Positions 1 to 8,525 are shown, counted from the first letter of the stretch. The stretch is 64,000 bases of DNA from a filamentous cyanobacterium ESFC-1 (GCA_000380225.1 KB904821.1:3517631-3581630); one strand, 5' to 3'. A program made the numbers and translations. The notes: generated from the letters alone by a model not told the origin.

Positions 1-968
1 TAGCAACGCTCGATAATTGTATAAAAATCAATCCAATATTGATTTTGATGTTCTCTGACGGCAGCTTCAAAGTCGCGAACATTCCAATTTGAGTACTGAT
101 TGGCTTGCGGTTCGGGGGGAGGAGAAATATATTGTTGCCATTCAGGAGGTAACTGTTCAATGCGACGGCAAATTGCTGCTCGTATACTGGAATCGCGCTG
201 CCAATTCCACCAATTACGAGAACTGCGAAACCACTTTATGGTTGTATCAACAATCGGGTCGAGAACTGTTTTTTTCGCTTCTTCGTGACAAGCATTAAAC
301 GCTTTATGTAAGGCTTCAGGAGTCCCGGTTTTTACCACTTCCTGTAAACTTTCCGGCAGGGCTTCTAACTCCTGCTGCTGCATTTCTTGTTGTGTCGTCT
401 CGTCAGCCAGTTTGAATAAAGCCTCCCAAGCCATATATTTCACAAAATCTGGCGTTTCTGAACTTTCCCACAATTGTTGTAGCGGGGGAATTGCCTCCTC
501 GCCACCACAACATCCCAAAGCTGCTGCGATACAATAATCTCGCAAAGGTGTATCTGTACCGAGTAAGGGAATGAGGAGGGGAGTCGCTTCTGGGATTTGT
601 AACTCACCTGCACGCCAGATTACGCGATTAAGAGACCACCCAGTGTTGCTTTGTTCTCTCAGCCGCCGGAGAATCGCCCCAGAAGCACGATCAACCGGGT
701 TTTGTGAGTAGCATATTGCACTATCGGGATTATCTTCCTGATAGCCTTTCTTGACCTTAGAAGCAACGAGTTTATCAAATTCGGTTTGGGCTTTTTCTTG
801 GGAAACCGGCTGCTTGGTTTTTGTCCCCTTCTTAAGTTTCCCTCCCCGACGACCATAGCGAAAGTGAACGGTAAACTGATTATCTGCAACCCGGTACAAA
901 TCAACTTCGTAAACCTTATCGGAATTTCCTTCTTGGTAAGACAGGATGGTGCGTTGGATGAGTTTCAT
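1..968 (-). CDS. WGR-domain protein with HEAT-like repeats (3' end beyond window)
   Basis: The reading frame stays open from the ATG at 968 to the left edge, so the C-terminus is missing. The first ~85 residues form a WGR-type domain: MKLIQRTILSYQEGNSDKVY opens it and an FRYGRRGG stretch stands where WGR proteins carry the W/F-G-R signature. From about residue 110 the protein is helical, with HEAT-like units (for example PLRDYCIAAALGCCGGEEAI) that resemble adaptor proteins. WGR domains are known in PARPs and in bacterial proteins fused to HEAT repeats or MolR-like regions. The function here is unknown; nucleic-acid or protein binding is an inference. It is divergent in sequence from the hydrolase next door but lies on the same strand, 55 bp downstream of it. 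Confidence 0.75.
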   Translation of the reverse strand, partial: MKLIQRTILSYQEGNSDKVYEVDLYRVADNQFTVHFRYGRRGGKLKKGTKTKQPVSQEKAQTEFDKLVASKVKKGYQEDNPDSAICYSQNPVDRASGAILRRLREQSNTGWSLNRVIWRAGELQIPEATPLLIPLLGTDTPLRDYCIAAALGCCGGEEAIPPLQQLWESSETPDFVKYMAWEALFKLADETTQQEMQQQELEALPESLQEVVKTGTPEALHKAFNACHEEAKKTVLDPIVDTTIKWFRSSRNWWNWQRDSSIRAAICRRIEQLPPEWQQYISPPPEPQANQYSNWNVRDFEAAVREHQNQYWIDFYTIIERC

Positions 969-1023
969 AAGCCCTTGGGGATGAATAATCAGTCAAGTCT
1001 GCTTGCGAACAAGTGTATTGTAT

Positions 1024-1863
1024 TTAAAGCGATCGCGCAAATTCTTTTAATTGCTTAACATAAGTTTCCGAATCCACCCAGGGAACATCATTATGACCCG
1101 CATTTTCCACCCAGAAGCGATATTTCGGTGGATTCGCGGTTTCCCACAATGCTTGTCCGTGAGTAAAAGGAATCACCTCATCGGCTGTCCCGTGAATAAT
1201 TAAAACCGGGACTTGAATTTGTTTTAATTTAGCTTGATTGCGAAACTTATCAAACGGAAAAAGAGGGAAGGGTATGACTACCCGAAAGGCTTGGGTAAAG
1301 CTACTTTCTAAAATTAAACCTGCCACGGGAAAACGAGAAGCTAAATCTACTGCTGAACCGCCCCCAACGGAACGTCCGAATGCAATAATACGATTGGGGG
1401 AAACGTTTAATTCAGTGGTTAAATATAAATAAGCGGCTTCTATATCTTCATAAGCGTTGGCTTCACTGGGACGACCTTCACTGAGTCCATAACCGCGATA
1501 ATCGTAAGCGAAAACACTAAACCCTGCGTCGTATAATAAGTTTAAAACGGGTTCGATATCGCCTAAATCTTCCGCATTACCATGAGCATAAAGTAGGGTA
1601 TAAGTTGCGTCAGGATTGAATTTATAGGTCGCGGTAATTTTCTGGTTATCCGGTGTATTGAGATATAAAAGAGCAGGGGAATCTTGATAACTACTGGGTT
1701 GAGGGATAAAAATCATGCGATCGCTAAAAAAGTAAAGATATAAAGTAATTGTTACATAAATAAAAAGGAGCGATCGCACCCCCCGTTTGAGAGTAAAATC
1801 TCCAATTAATAACCGTCGCCATTGCCGTCGATCCAATTTATCGCCAACTCCAGTAAACCCCAC
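1024..1863 (-). CDS. Membrane-anchored alpha/beta hydrolase (serine hydrolase, BEM46/S33-like)
   Basis: This is a 279-aa alpha/beta hydrolase. A single hydrophobic segment near residues 30-47 (SLLFIYVTITLYLYFF) should anchor it in the membrane, with the catalytic domain following. The nucleophile elbow is GRSVGGGSA. The acid is probably the Asp in HGTADEVIPF and the catalytic His lies in ENAGHNDVPW, so the triad looks complete. The start is a GTG; no in-frame ATG lies before residue ~50, and starting there would remove the anchor. Relatives are bacterial BEM46-like or FrsA-like hydrolases of unknown substrate. It is followed by the WGR gene and preceded by the SPFH gene on the same strand. 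Confidence 0.85.
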   Translation of the reverse strand: MGFTGVGDKLDRRQWRRLLIGDFTLKRGVRSLLFIYVTITLYLYFFSDRMIFIPQPSSYQDSPALLYLNTPDNQKITATYKFNPDATYTLLYAHGNAEDLGDIEPVLNLLYDAGFSVFAYDYRGYGLSEGRPSEANAYEDIEAAYLYLTTELNVSPNRIIAFGRSVGGGSAVDLASRFPVAGLILESSFTQAFRVVIPFPLFPFDKFRNQAKLKQIQVPVLIIHGTADEVIPFTHGQALWETANPPKYRFWVENAGHNDVPWVDSETYVKQLKEFARSL

Positions 1864-1912
1864 TGACGAATTATAAATTATTCATTGAAAATTGTAAACG
1901 GTTCATTATCAA

Positions 1913-2788
1913 CTAACTATGATCCCCTTTCTCATCTTCTGATTGGTCTTCTTTTTTGTCTAAATCAATTGTTTTTTGAGAAGCAGGCGGATACATTGAC
2001 GATTCAGAGGGCAAATGATTGGACATTAATGAACTCATCGCTTCATTCAATGCCTTGGGATCCATAAACATGATTTTAGAATTAGGACTTTTGCCAATTT
2101 GTTCGTTTGCTTCGACAAAACGTTGAGCAATTAAAAACTGTAAAACATCTTGCATATTTGGGTCTTTCATCACCGCTTTGGCAATCATTTCAATAGACTC
2201 AACTGTTCCTTCTGCTTGGGAAACTTCAGCCCGTTTTTTACTTTTAGCTGCTCGTTCTAATTCCAAAGATTCCATAACCGTTTGAGCCGGTTTAATTTCC
2301 CGTACTTCTACCCGCGTTACTTTCACTCCCCAATTAACCGTGGCATCATCTAATTGTCGCAATAGAGTTTTGTTGATTTCATCCCGCGATGAATAAGTTT
2401 CTTCTAAATCTAAGCGACCAATGGCAGAACGTAATGTTGTTAATACTAAATTGTCAATGGCTTCTTGGATGTTTTCAACTAAATAGAAAGTTTTTTCTAA
2501 GTCTACAATTTGCCAATAAACCACCGCATCAATTTTGAGAGAAACATTGTCTTGTGTAATCGCGGTTTGGGGTTCAATTCCTAAGACTTTTTCGCGGTTT
2601 GTTTCTTCGACGACAATACTTTCTAGCCAAGGAATGACGAAATTTAATCCGGGTTCGAGTTTGCGATTAAACTTACCCACTCGTTCGACTAAAGCCTCAT
2701 TCCCTTCACTAATAACCCGGATAGAAATTAAGCCATACCCCACAGCGCCTAAAACCATAGAAATTAGACTATAAATTAAATAGTTCAT
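1913..2788 (-). CDS. SPFH/Band 7 domain membrane protein (stomatin/QmcA-like)
   Basis: The 291-aa protein has one N-terminal membrane segment (residues ~3-22, LIYSLISMVLGAVGYGLI) followed directly by an SPFH/Band 7 domain with the usual features: RVGKFNRKLEPGLNFVIP, a QDNVSLKIDAVVYWQI strand pair, and a GRLDLEETYSSRDEIN stretch. A helical region rich in A/E/K (residues ~190-220) is the oligomerising coiled coil. The C-terminal tail is acidic and charged. SPFH proteins form large membrane-associated rings and often hold proteases or scaffold microdomains; which partner is used here cannot be seen. There is no adjacent NfeD gene, which sets it apart from the classic NfeD-stomatin pairs. Confidence 0.88.
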   Translation of the reverse strand: MNYLIYSLISMVLGAVGYGLISIRVISEGNEALVERVGKFNRKLEPGLNFVIPWLESIVVEETNREKVLGIEPQTAITQDNVSLKIDAVVYWQIVDLEKTFYLVENIQEAIDNLVLTTLRSAIGRLDLEETYSSRDEINKTLLRQLDDATVNWGVKVTRVEVREIKPAQTVMESLELERAAKSKKRAEVSQAEGTVESIEMIAKAVMKDPNMQDVLQFLIAQRFVEANEQIGKSPNSKIMFMDPKALNEAMSSLMSNHLPSESSMYPPASQKTIDLDKKEDQSEDEKGDHS

Positions 2789-3322
2789 GGTCTGATAAAT
2801 TGAGACAAAGTAAGAAAAGTAAGCTGTTGACTGAAAAAGTTATATTTATGCTAAGTAGTATCCAGTCTCCTGTCACTTTGGTTTATGGTAGAGATAACCG
2901 CAGCGACTTTGATTGAAGTGACCTGAGTCCTTTATTTTGTTATAGCATGATTTTTCTGGCTTTTTGTTGCAGTTTCAAGGGGAGCGGTTACAATTTTCTG
3001 ATAACCAGACTCTCTCCCAAAAAACGGTTATTCGTCAAAAGTTATGAATTACTCAAGGATGACTCTTACTTGATATGACTGTATAGTATTTTCATTTGAG
3101 AGCTAAACTCGCCTCTAGGTTTTTCTTAATAGTATATCTATTGTAAAATTGAAGCGGAGCTTCATTTGGTGCGTCCCTTGGTGGAACGAAGGAACGAGAT
3201 GTGTTTACATCCGATTTATAAATACTATATTTGTTTGACATCATTCTGGCTTTTAAATAGAATGATGCTTTTATTTATAGCATAAAATAGTCAGACAAAA
3301 TAATACAATTAACTTGATTTAC
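2789..3322. other. Divergent spacer with hairpins, no gene seen
   Basis: This 534-bp AT-rich spacer separates the divergent SPFH and REC-GGDEF-EAL genes. No convincing ORF was found. It contains a small GAAGC-GGA-GCTTC hairpin near 3153-3165 and a perfect 9-bp hairpin at 3239-3267 followed by a T-rich run (listed separately). The length and structures would suit a small RNA or a structured leader, but this is not demonstrated. Confidence 0.5.
3239..3276 (+). terminator. Terminator-like hairpin upstream of the REC-GGDEF-EAL gene
   Basis: CATCATTCT (3239-3247) pairs perfectly with AGAATGATG (3259-3267) around an 11-nt loop. CTTTTATTTA follows, as in a Rho-independent terminator read on the plus strand. 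It lies about 50 bp before the start of a plus-strand gene, so it would end an RNA arising within the spacer or attenuate the gene's leader. Confidence 0.5.
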
Positions 3323-5173
3323 ATGATGCGTAAAGCTATTATCTCCCAAAACAAAGGTAATATTTTGATTGTAGATGATGTCGCTGCAAATTTGCGATTA
3401 CTTGCCGAACTGTTGACTAAACACGGCTACAAAACTCGCGGGGTAACGAGTGGTCAGGCAGCGTTAAAAGCGATTCAGGCACAACCACCAGATTTAGTTT
3501 TATTAGATATTAATATGCCCCACATGAGTGGTTATGAAGTGTGCCAGGTTTTAAAATCCAATCCCGAAACCAGTCCCATTGCTGTCATTTTTATTAGTGC
3601 GTTAGACGAAGTAGTCGATAAAGTTAAAGCCTTTGATGTCGGGGGGTCAGATTACATTACAAAACCCTTTGAAGTGGGAGAAATTTTAGTTAGAATTGAC
3701 AATCAATTGGGATTGCAAAGAGCGAAAGCCGAAATTCGTCAACTCAATGCTCAACTCGAAGCCAGAGTGCGCGATCGCACAGCCCAACTCGAAGCTACTA
3801 ACCAAAAGTTACAACAAGAAATCAGCGAGCGACAAAAAGCCCAAGATCGGTTAACACATTTAGCATTTCACTGTGTTTTAACTGGATTACCCAATCGTGC
3901 TTGGTTTATGCAGCATCTTGAAAACGCTCTCCAAACCGTCCAAAAAAATCCACAATTGCGGTTTGCGGTGTTGTTTCTCGACTGCGATCGCTTTAAAATT
4001 GTAAATGATTCTCTCGGTCATTTAGTGGGCGATCGCTTGCTAGTAGATGTAGCCCAGCGCTTAAAATATAGCTTGCATCCCGTTGAAACTTTCGCTCGTT
4101 TAGGTGGGGATGAATTTATCGTTTTACTCGAAGATGTTGATACCATCCAACAAGCAATTCAAGCAGCCGAAACGATCCAAAACGCCCTTTCCAAACCCTT
4201 TCAAATTAACGACCAAGAAATTTATCTTAATGCTAGTATCGGTATTGTTCTAGCATCCAACAAATATCAAAAACCCGAACATATTTTGCGAGATGTTGAT
4301 ACGGCAATGTATCGAGCCAAAGAATTAGGTAAAGGTTGCTACCAAGTCTTTGATTCTAATATGCACCACAAGGCTATGGCACGTTTGCAGCTTGAAAGTG
4401 ATTTGCGTCGCGCGATTTCTAGTCAAGAATTTTATGTTTGTTATCAACCCATTGTTAACCTTAATAACTATGATTTGTTCGGGTTTGAAACCTTGGTGCG
4501 TTGGCAACATTCCCAAAAAGGGACGATTTCTCCCAGTCAATTTATCCCCGTCGCTGAAGACACAGGCTTAATTCTGCCGATTGGTTTATGGGTATTGCGG
4601 GAAGCGTGTCAACAACTTAAAAACTGGCAACAGCAATTTTCCACAGCCAACTTATGTATTAGCGTTAATTTATCCGTCAAACAATTTTCTCAAGTGGATT
4701 TACTTGAGCGGATTGACCAAATTTTACACAGTATTGGCCTACATGGAAGTAGCTTAAAACTCGAAATTACTGAAAGTGCTTTAATGGAAAATCTTACCAC
4801 AGTGCAACAGATATTAACCCAATTCAAAGAGCGTCAAATCCTACTCGGCATTGATGATTTTGGTACAGGATATTCTTCTTTGAGTTATTTAAATCGCTTT
4901 CCGGTGGATACCCTAAAAATTGACCGTTCTTTTGTCAGCCAAATGTGCCAATCTCAAGAAAACTTAGAAATTGTGCAAGCCATTATTGCCCTTGCTCATA
5001 GTTTAGGGATGGTTGCTGTTGCCGAAGGTATTGAAACCCCAGAACAACTCCAACAATTGCAAGCATTGGGCTGTGATTTTGGTCAGGGTTATTATTTCGC
5101 GAAGCCCTTACTTCCAGAGAAAGCAACGCAATTTATAATTAACAATGTACAATTAACAATTAACAATGTATAA
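3323..5173 (+). CDS. Response regulator with GGDEF and EAL domains (c-di-GMP turnover)
   Basis: About 616 aa. The receiver domain (residues ~10-125) has the acidic pair IVDDV, phospho-acceptor Asp in LLDINMP and the Lys in YITKPF. A coiled coil follows (residues ~135-175), then a GGDEF domain with intact LGGDEFIVLLED (near residue 260) and an EAL domain in which the signature reads ETLVRW and the metal-binding DDFGTGYSS is present. The active-site GGDEF suggests cyclase activity, while the EAL domain keeps key catalytic residues, so both directions of c-di-GMP turnover are possible. No kinase gene adjoins. ATG 3323 is preferred over an upstream TTG at 3314. The last ~11 codons lie inside a heptamer repeat array. 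Confidence 0.9.
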   Translation: MMRKAIISQNKGNILIVDDVAANLRLLAELLTKHGYKTRGVTSGQAALKAIQAQPPDLVLLDINMPHMSGYEVCQVLKSNPETSPIAVIFISALDEVVDKVKAFDVGGSDYITKPFEVGEILVRIDNQLGLQRAKAEIRQLNAQLEARVRDRTAQLEATNQKLQQEISERQKAQDRLTHLAFHCVLTGLPNRAWFMQHLENALQTVQKNPQLRFAVLFLDCDRFKIVNDSLGHLVGDRLLVDVAQRLKYSLHPVETFARLGGDEFIVLLEDVDTIQQAIQAAETIQNALSKPFQINDQEIYLNASIGIVLASNKYQKPEHILRDVDTAMYRAKELGKGCYQVFDSNMHHKAMARLQLESDLRRAISSQEFYVCYQPIVNLNNYDLFGFETLVRWQHSQKGTISPSQFIPVAEDTGLILPIGLWVLREACQQLKNWQQQFSTANLCISVNLSVKQFSQVDLLERIDQILHSIGLHGSSLKLEITESALMENLTTVQQILTQFKERQILLGIDDFGTGYSSLSYLNRFPVDTLKIDRSFVSQMCQSQENLEIVQAIIALAHSLGMVAVAEGIETPEQLQQLQALGCDFGQGYYFAKPLLPEKATQFIINNVQLTINNV

Positions 5174-5212
5174 TGTACAATTAACAATTAACAATTAACA
5201 ATTAACAATTAG
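5136..5212. repeat. TAACAAT heptamer tandem array overlapping a gene end
   Basis: Copies of AATTAAC/TAACAAT run in 7-nt register, some altered to AATGTAC. The array begins inside the REC-GGDEF-EAL gene, supplies its last ~11 codons and its stop codon at 5173, and continues into the spacer. It belongs to the short tandemly repeated repetitive (STRR) type common in filamentous cyanobacteria. Confidence 0.85.
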
Positions 5213-5310
5213 TGATTAATATTTGAGTTGTTTTCTGGATCAAAGGATTTAGTCCTGAACGGGTTACGAATGATAATGAACAATTAGTCAAGTCTGGTAG
5301 CAACCCAAAA

Positions 5311-5341
5311 CACCAAGGACAAAGGACAAAAGACCAAGGAC
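5311..5341. repeat. GGACAAA heptamer repeat
   Basis: A few GGACAAA-type units (with AAGACCA variants) lie immediately before the stop codon of the minus-strand VOC gene. The same heptamer recurs in at least six other spacers of the window. Confidence 0.75.
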
Positions 5342-5757
5342 TACATTAGCCGAATAAACTCCAACGGCAAACCATCGGCATCCGCCAGAAAAGCCACCTC
5401 ATAGACGCGATCGCCAATCATTTGTTGTGTGGGTTCAAGCAGAACATTCAGGGGAGTAGAAGCGGCAGATTCGTACTGCTCGCGAAAGGTTTGTAGCCAA
5501 CTCCCTAAGTCCGTAGTGCGATCGCTCAAATCAAACGACAAATGATAATAACCCGTGTAATGCTCATCCCCAAACGCATCCGGGGGAGATTTCGGTTCGG
5601 GGATTTGGATCAACTCAATGCGTCCACCCAAACCCTCCAGCCAGCAAGCTAAAGTGTAGCCCGTGGTAAAGCGATCGCACACCGTAAAACCGAGCAACTC
5701 ATAAAACGCGATCGCCCGATGAATATCCGCCGTCCGAATCGACGCATGATGAAACAT
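5341..5757 (-). CDS. VOC superfamily (glyoxalase-like) protein
   Basis: The 138-aa protein has two beta-alpha-beta-beta-beta modules of the vicinal oxygen chelate fold. It opens with MFHHASIRTADIHRAIAFYE, in which the His is a usual metal ligand; further candidate ligands are the Glu in GRIELIQIP, the His in YYHLSFDL and the Glu in LPLEFIRLM. The size fits a single-chain glyoxalase I/lactoylglutathione lyase-like enzyme, but dioxygenase-like relatives share the fold and the substrate cannot be assigned. It lies 5 bp downstream of the TIGR02652 gene on the same strand, so the two are probably co-transcribed. Confidence 0.8.
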   Translation of the reverse strand: MFHHASIRTADIHRAIAFYELLGFTVCDRFTTGYTLACWLEGLGGRIELIQIPEPKSPPDAFGDEHYTGYYHLSFDLSDRTTDLGSWLQTFREQYESAASTPLNVLLEPTQQMIGDRVYEVAFLADADGLPLEFIRLM

Positions 5758-5762
5758 AAGCT

Positions 5763-6275
5763 TTACTCAAACAACCGAAAATAGGGGTAACGTACCGGAA
5801 CCCCCGGTTCTTTCTCTAAATCAAAGTTAATCACATCCCAACGGGGGTTTTCTGCCGAATCGGGGCTAAACGTCACGGGTAAGCCGTATAATCGTGGCAA
5901 TTGGGACTCCGAAGCCCCCCCACGCCAGGGGGTACTGCGTTCGAGATAAGCACTCACCAAATCGCGATAGCGACTGGCAATAATAACTTTCGTGGCGCGA
6001 TAACCTTGGGTATAGAGGCGATCGAGGGCTTCGTGAATTTCAAAGCGAATGCCGTCGGGGTGGGTATGCTGTCGATACCACTCCCCCTCCCAAAATCGCC
6101 AATGTCGCCCCGATTGCAAATGCACCAACTCTCGCGTTTTCGGGTCGGCTTCAAACGCACCGTGGCGGGGACATAAATAAGTATCTGTTAATGTCAGTGC
6201 AGGAATCGTTTGGCGACAATGGGGACATTTAATCTCTGCGCCAAAGATAGGATACTGCAAACCTGGGTTCATCAT
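5763..6275 (-). CDS. TIGR02652-type conserved cyanobacterial protein with zinc-ribbon start
   Basis: This 170-aa protein matches my memory of a cyanobacteria-restricted family (TIGR02652/DUF2396) of unknown function. Near the N-terminus, CPHCRQTIP followed by YLCPRHGAFEA gives a C-x2-C...C-x2-H zinc-knuckle-like pattern. The rest is a compact alpha/beta region with many aromatic residues (RHWRFWEGEWYRQH). Two adjacent ATG codons (6275 and 6272) could serve as start. It leads a probable two-gene operon with the VOC protein and is divergent from the gamma carbonic anhydrase-like gene. Confidence 0.75.
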   Translation of the reverse strand: MMNPGLQYPIFGAEIKCPHCRQTIPALTLTDTYLCPRHGAFEADPKTRELVHLQSGRHWRFWEGEWYRQHTHPDGIRFEIHEALDRLYTQGYRATKVIIASRYRDLVSAYLERSTPWRGGASESQLPRLYGLPVTFSPDSAENPRWDVINFDLEKEPGVPVRYPYFRLFE

Positions 6276-6342
6276 TAGGGATCCGTTGGGAGTACAGTCT
6301 GGTATTGACCAGCAGCAGTGGTTTTATTATATCGGTTAACAC

Positions 6343-6900
6343 TTGTTGCCATCGTTGTCTAGCCTGTTTTTACCAGAAGAAGTGAATCAAAAACCCTTTT
6401 TTGCCCAAATTTCCTTAGCCTCTCCCGACTGCTCCCTCGCCGCTTTCGTTGCCCCCAATGCTACGGTGATTGGGGATGTCAGCCTCGCCACGGGAGCTAA
6501 TATTTGGTACGGGGCCGTTTTACGGGGGGATGTCGAAAAAATTGCCATTGGCGCACATAGTAACGTCCAAGATGGAGCCGTTATTCATGGCGATCCCGGT
6601 CAACCCACCCTCATTGAAGATTATGTCACTATTGGTCATCGAGCCGTCGTCCATTCAGCTTATATTGAACAAGGCTGTCTGATTGGCATTGGCGCGATCG
6701 TCCTCAATGGCGTGCGGGTAGGGGCAGGGAGTATTATTGGGGCAGGTTGTGTGGTGACTAAAGATGTGCCAGCGCGATCGCTCATGGTGGGCATTCCGGC
6801 CAAACGCCTCAAAGAAGTTTCCGACTCCCAAGCCGCCGAACTAATCGAACACGCCCAACACTACGAGGAGTTGGCTTTAGCCCATTCTTCTTTCAGTTAA
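6343..6900 (+). CDS. Gamma carbonic anhydrase-like hexapeptide-repeat protein
   Basis: About 185 aa of left-handed beta-helix hexapeptide repeats, running from AFVAPNATVIGDVSLATGAN to GAGSIIGAGCVVTKDVPA. Metal-ligand candidates typical of the gamma carbonic anhydrase family are present: the His in VIHGDPGQ and the two in IGHRAVVHSA. It lacks the RuBisCO small-subunit-like repeats of CcmM, so it is a stand-alone family member; actual carbonic anhydrase activity is not assured. A stop codon sits just upstream in frame (6337), so the start must be TTG 6343 or TTG 6346, or a later GTG. It is transcribed away from the TIGR02652 gene. Confidence 0.85.
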   Translation: MLPSLSSLFLPEEVNQKPFFAQISLASPDCSLAAFVAPNATVIGDVSLATGANIWYGAVLRGDVEKIAIGAHSNVQDGAVIHGDPGQPTLIEDYVTIGHRAVVHSAYIEQGCLIGIGAIVLNGVRVGAGSIIGAGCVVTKDVPARSLMVGIPAKRLKEVSDSQAAELIEHAQHYEELALAHSSFS

Positions 6901-6970
6901 CAGTCAACAGTCAACAGTCATCAGTTAACAACCAATAACAAAGGACAAAGGACAAAGGACAAAGGACAAA
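6901..6970. repeat. Tandem CAGTCAA and GGACAAA heptamers
   Basis: Beginning one base after the stop codon of the hexapeptide-repeat gene are CAGTCAA units, then an ACCAATAACAA stretch, then four GGACAAA units up to the 3' end of the next (minus-strand) gene. It fills the whole convergent spacer. Confidence 0.85.
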
Positions 6971-6971
6971 A

Positions 6972-7211
6972 TTACATTTGTGCCGTTGCCGTAAGAGTCA
7001 AATCCGTCATGCGCCATTCCGCGAAAAGTTGGTCAAACAGTTCTTGAGTTGCGCCGCTCATATCGCCATCCGGGGCGACTACCCCACCGGGAATGAACGT
7101 GCCGCGATCGCTCACAAAATTCAAGCGCAACACCCCCATTTCATCCGGTTGGACATATAACCGCCCCCTTGCTAAAACCTGTCCGGCTCGACTCGAAATC
7201 GCACAACGCAT
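6972..7211 (-). CDS. Small conserved hypothetical protein (79 aa)
   Basis: I do not recognise this protein. It is 79 aa, predicted mainly beta at first (RAGQVLARGRLYVQPDEMGV, LRLNFVSDRGTFIPGG) with a short helix (GATQELFDQLFAEWR). There is no signal peptide or membrane segment. The ATG start, good codon usage and position between genes flanked by heptamer arrays make it likely to be a real gene. It is divergent from pdxJ. Confidence 0.6.
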   Translation of the reverse strand: MRCAISSRAGQVLARGRLYVQPDEMGVLRLNFVSDRGTFIPGGVVAPDGDMSGATQELFDQLFAEWRMTDLTLTATAQM

Positions 7212-7274
7212 GAATTTTTACCCGTAATAATCCGTTGATTATCATACGCGATCGTTGGGAGTGGCAGGAAATTA

Positions 7275-7355
7275 CCAACAACCAACAACGAATGACAAAG
7301 GACAAAGGACAAAGGACAAAGGACAAACGACAAACGACTAATGACCAATAACCAG
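7275..7355. repeat. Heptamer tandem repeats (CCAACAA, GGACAAA, CGACAAA)
   Basis: Successive 7-nt units drift from CCAACAA through GGACAAA to CGACAAA and TGACCAA in the spacer between the 79-aa gene and pdxJ. Shared register suggests a single evolving array. Confidence 0.8.
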
Positions 7356-7396
7356 TAATATAGAAAATCGATCGCTTAACTCAGGAGAAAGTTGTT

Positions 7397-8119
7397 TTGC
7401 TGACCTTGGGTGTCAACATTGACCACACCGCCACGATTCGCCAAGCCCGTCGCACCGTCGAACCGGACCCCGTAGCCGCCGCCGTCCTCGCGGAATTAGG
7501 GGGGGCAGATGGCATTACCGTTCATTTGCGTGAAGACCGCCGCCATATTCAAGACCGGGATGTGCGGTTGTTGCGCGAAACGGTGCGATCGCATCTTAAC
7601 CTCGAAATGGCTCCAACCGAGGAAATGGTGAGTATTGCCCTAGATGTTAAACCCGATTATGTCACCCTCGTCCCGGAACGGCGCGAAGAAGTGACCACTG
7701 AAGGCGGTTTAAACATTCTGAGTGACTTACCCCGCTACACCGATATAGTCGATCGCCTGCAAAGTGCCGGGATTCCGGTAAGCTGGTTTATTGATGCCGA
7801 TGCCGAGCAAATTCAGGCCGCGGCGCAAACCCAGGCTAAATTCATCGAACTGCACACCGGACGTTACGCCGAAGCGACCACGGAAAAAGAGCGACAAAAG
7901 GAACTCGATATTCTCAAGCAAGGTGCAGCGAAAGCCCTTTCTTTGTCATTACGGGTGAATGCGGGTCACGGTTTGACTTATCTGAATGTGTATCCCGTGG
8001 CTTGTATCGAGGGGATGGAAGAACTCAATATCGGTCATACCATCATCAGCCGCGCCGTCTTGGTGGGCATTGAAAGAGCGGTGCGGGAGATGAAGTTAGC
8101 CATGCGGGGTTTATTGTAA
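7397..8119 (+). CDS. pdxJ: Pyridoxine 5'-phosphate synthase
   Basis: PdxJ condenses 1-deoxy-xylulose 5-phosphate with 3-amino-1-hydroxyacetone phosphate to give pyridoxine 5'-phosphate, the last step of the DXP-dependent vitamin B6 route. At 240 aa it has the family length. Diagnostic stretches are [55 protein letters not shown] and [10 protein letters not shown], with the catalytic Glu/His candidates in them. The start is TTG 7397, supported by the Shine-Dalgarno-like CAGGAGAAA about 7 nt upstream; no ATG fits. It is followed closely by ycf54. Confidence 0.95.
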   Translation: MLTLGVNIDHTATIRQARRTVEPDPVAAAVLAELGGADGITVHLREDRRHIQDRDVRLLRETVRSHLNLEMAPTEEMVSIALDVKPDYVTLVPERREEVTTEGGLNILSDLPRYTDIVDRLQSAGIPVSWFIDADAEQIQAAAQTQAKFIELHTGRYAEATTEKERQKELDILKQGAAKALSLSLRVNAGHGLTYLNVYPVACIEGMEELNIGHTIISRAVLVGIERAVREMKLAMRGLL

Positions 8120-8180
8120 AGAAGTCCCCCCGGTGCGATCGCGCCGGGCAACGTTAGTTTTATTCAGACAAAATGAGATC

Positions 8181-8510
8181 ATGACAACCTATTACTACAT
8201 TCTGGCCAGCCAACACTTTTTATTTGAAGAAGAACCCCTCGACGAAATTTTAAAAGAGCGGGTGCGCTATTACCAAGAAAAAGGTAAAGAAATTGATTTT
8301 TGGTTAGTGAAACAACCGGCTTTCCTCGAAGCCCCAGAAATGGCCGCAGTCAAAGCCCAATGCCCGCAACCGGCCGCCGCCATGATTAGCACCAACGAGC
8401 AGTTTATTACCTGGCTGAAGTTGCGCTTAGAATACGTCCTCAAGGGTCAGTTTGAAGCCCCTTCAGATACCATCTCCGATCCTTTGGCTTCTTTGGAAAC
8501 GGTCGCTTAA
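8181..8510 (+). CDS. ycf54: Ycf54 family, Mg-protoporphyrin IX monomethyl ester cyclase subunit/assembly factor
   Basis: The 109-aa product matches Ycf54 (DUF2488): it begins MTTYYYILASQHFLFEEEPL and carries EIDFWLVKQPAFLEAPE and WLKLRLEYVL, which are near-invariant in the family. Ycf54 is required for normal activity of the oxidative cyclase that makes protochlorophyllide in chlorophyll biosynthesis. ATG 8181 is chosen over an in-frame upstream GTG (8133) because it matches the family's N-terminus. It lies 61 bp after pdxJ and 15 bp before a secreted-protein gene, so the three may be co-transcribed. Confidence 0.93.
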   Translation: MTTYYYILASQHFLFEEEPLDEILKERVRYYQEKGKEIDFWLVKQPAFLEAPEMAAVKAQCPQPAAAMISTNEQFITWLKLRLEYVLKGQFEAPSDTISDPLASLETVA

Positions 8511-8525
8511 TCGCCCCAAAATTTT

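Noticed and set aside
5136-7355. Heptamer arrays as a possible CRISPR
   Set aside because: The units are 7 nt in direct tandem with no spacers and no cas genes nearby.
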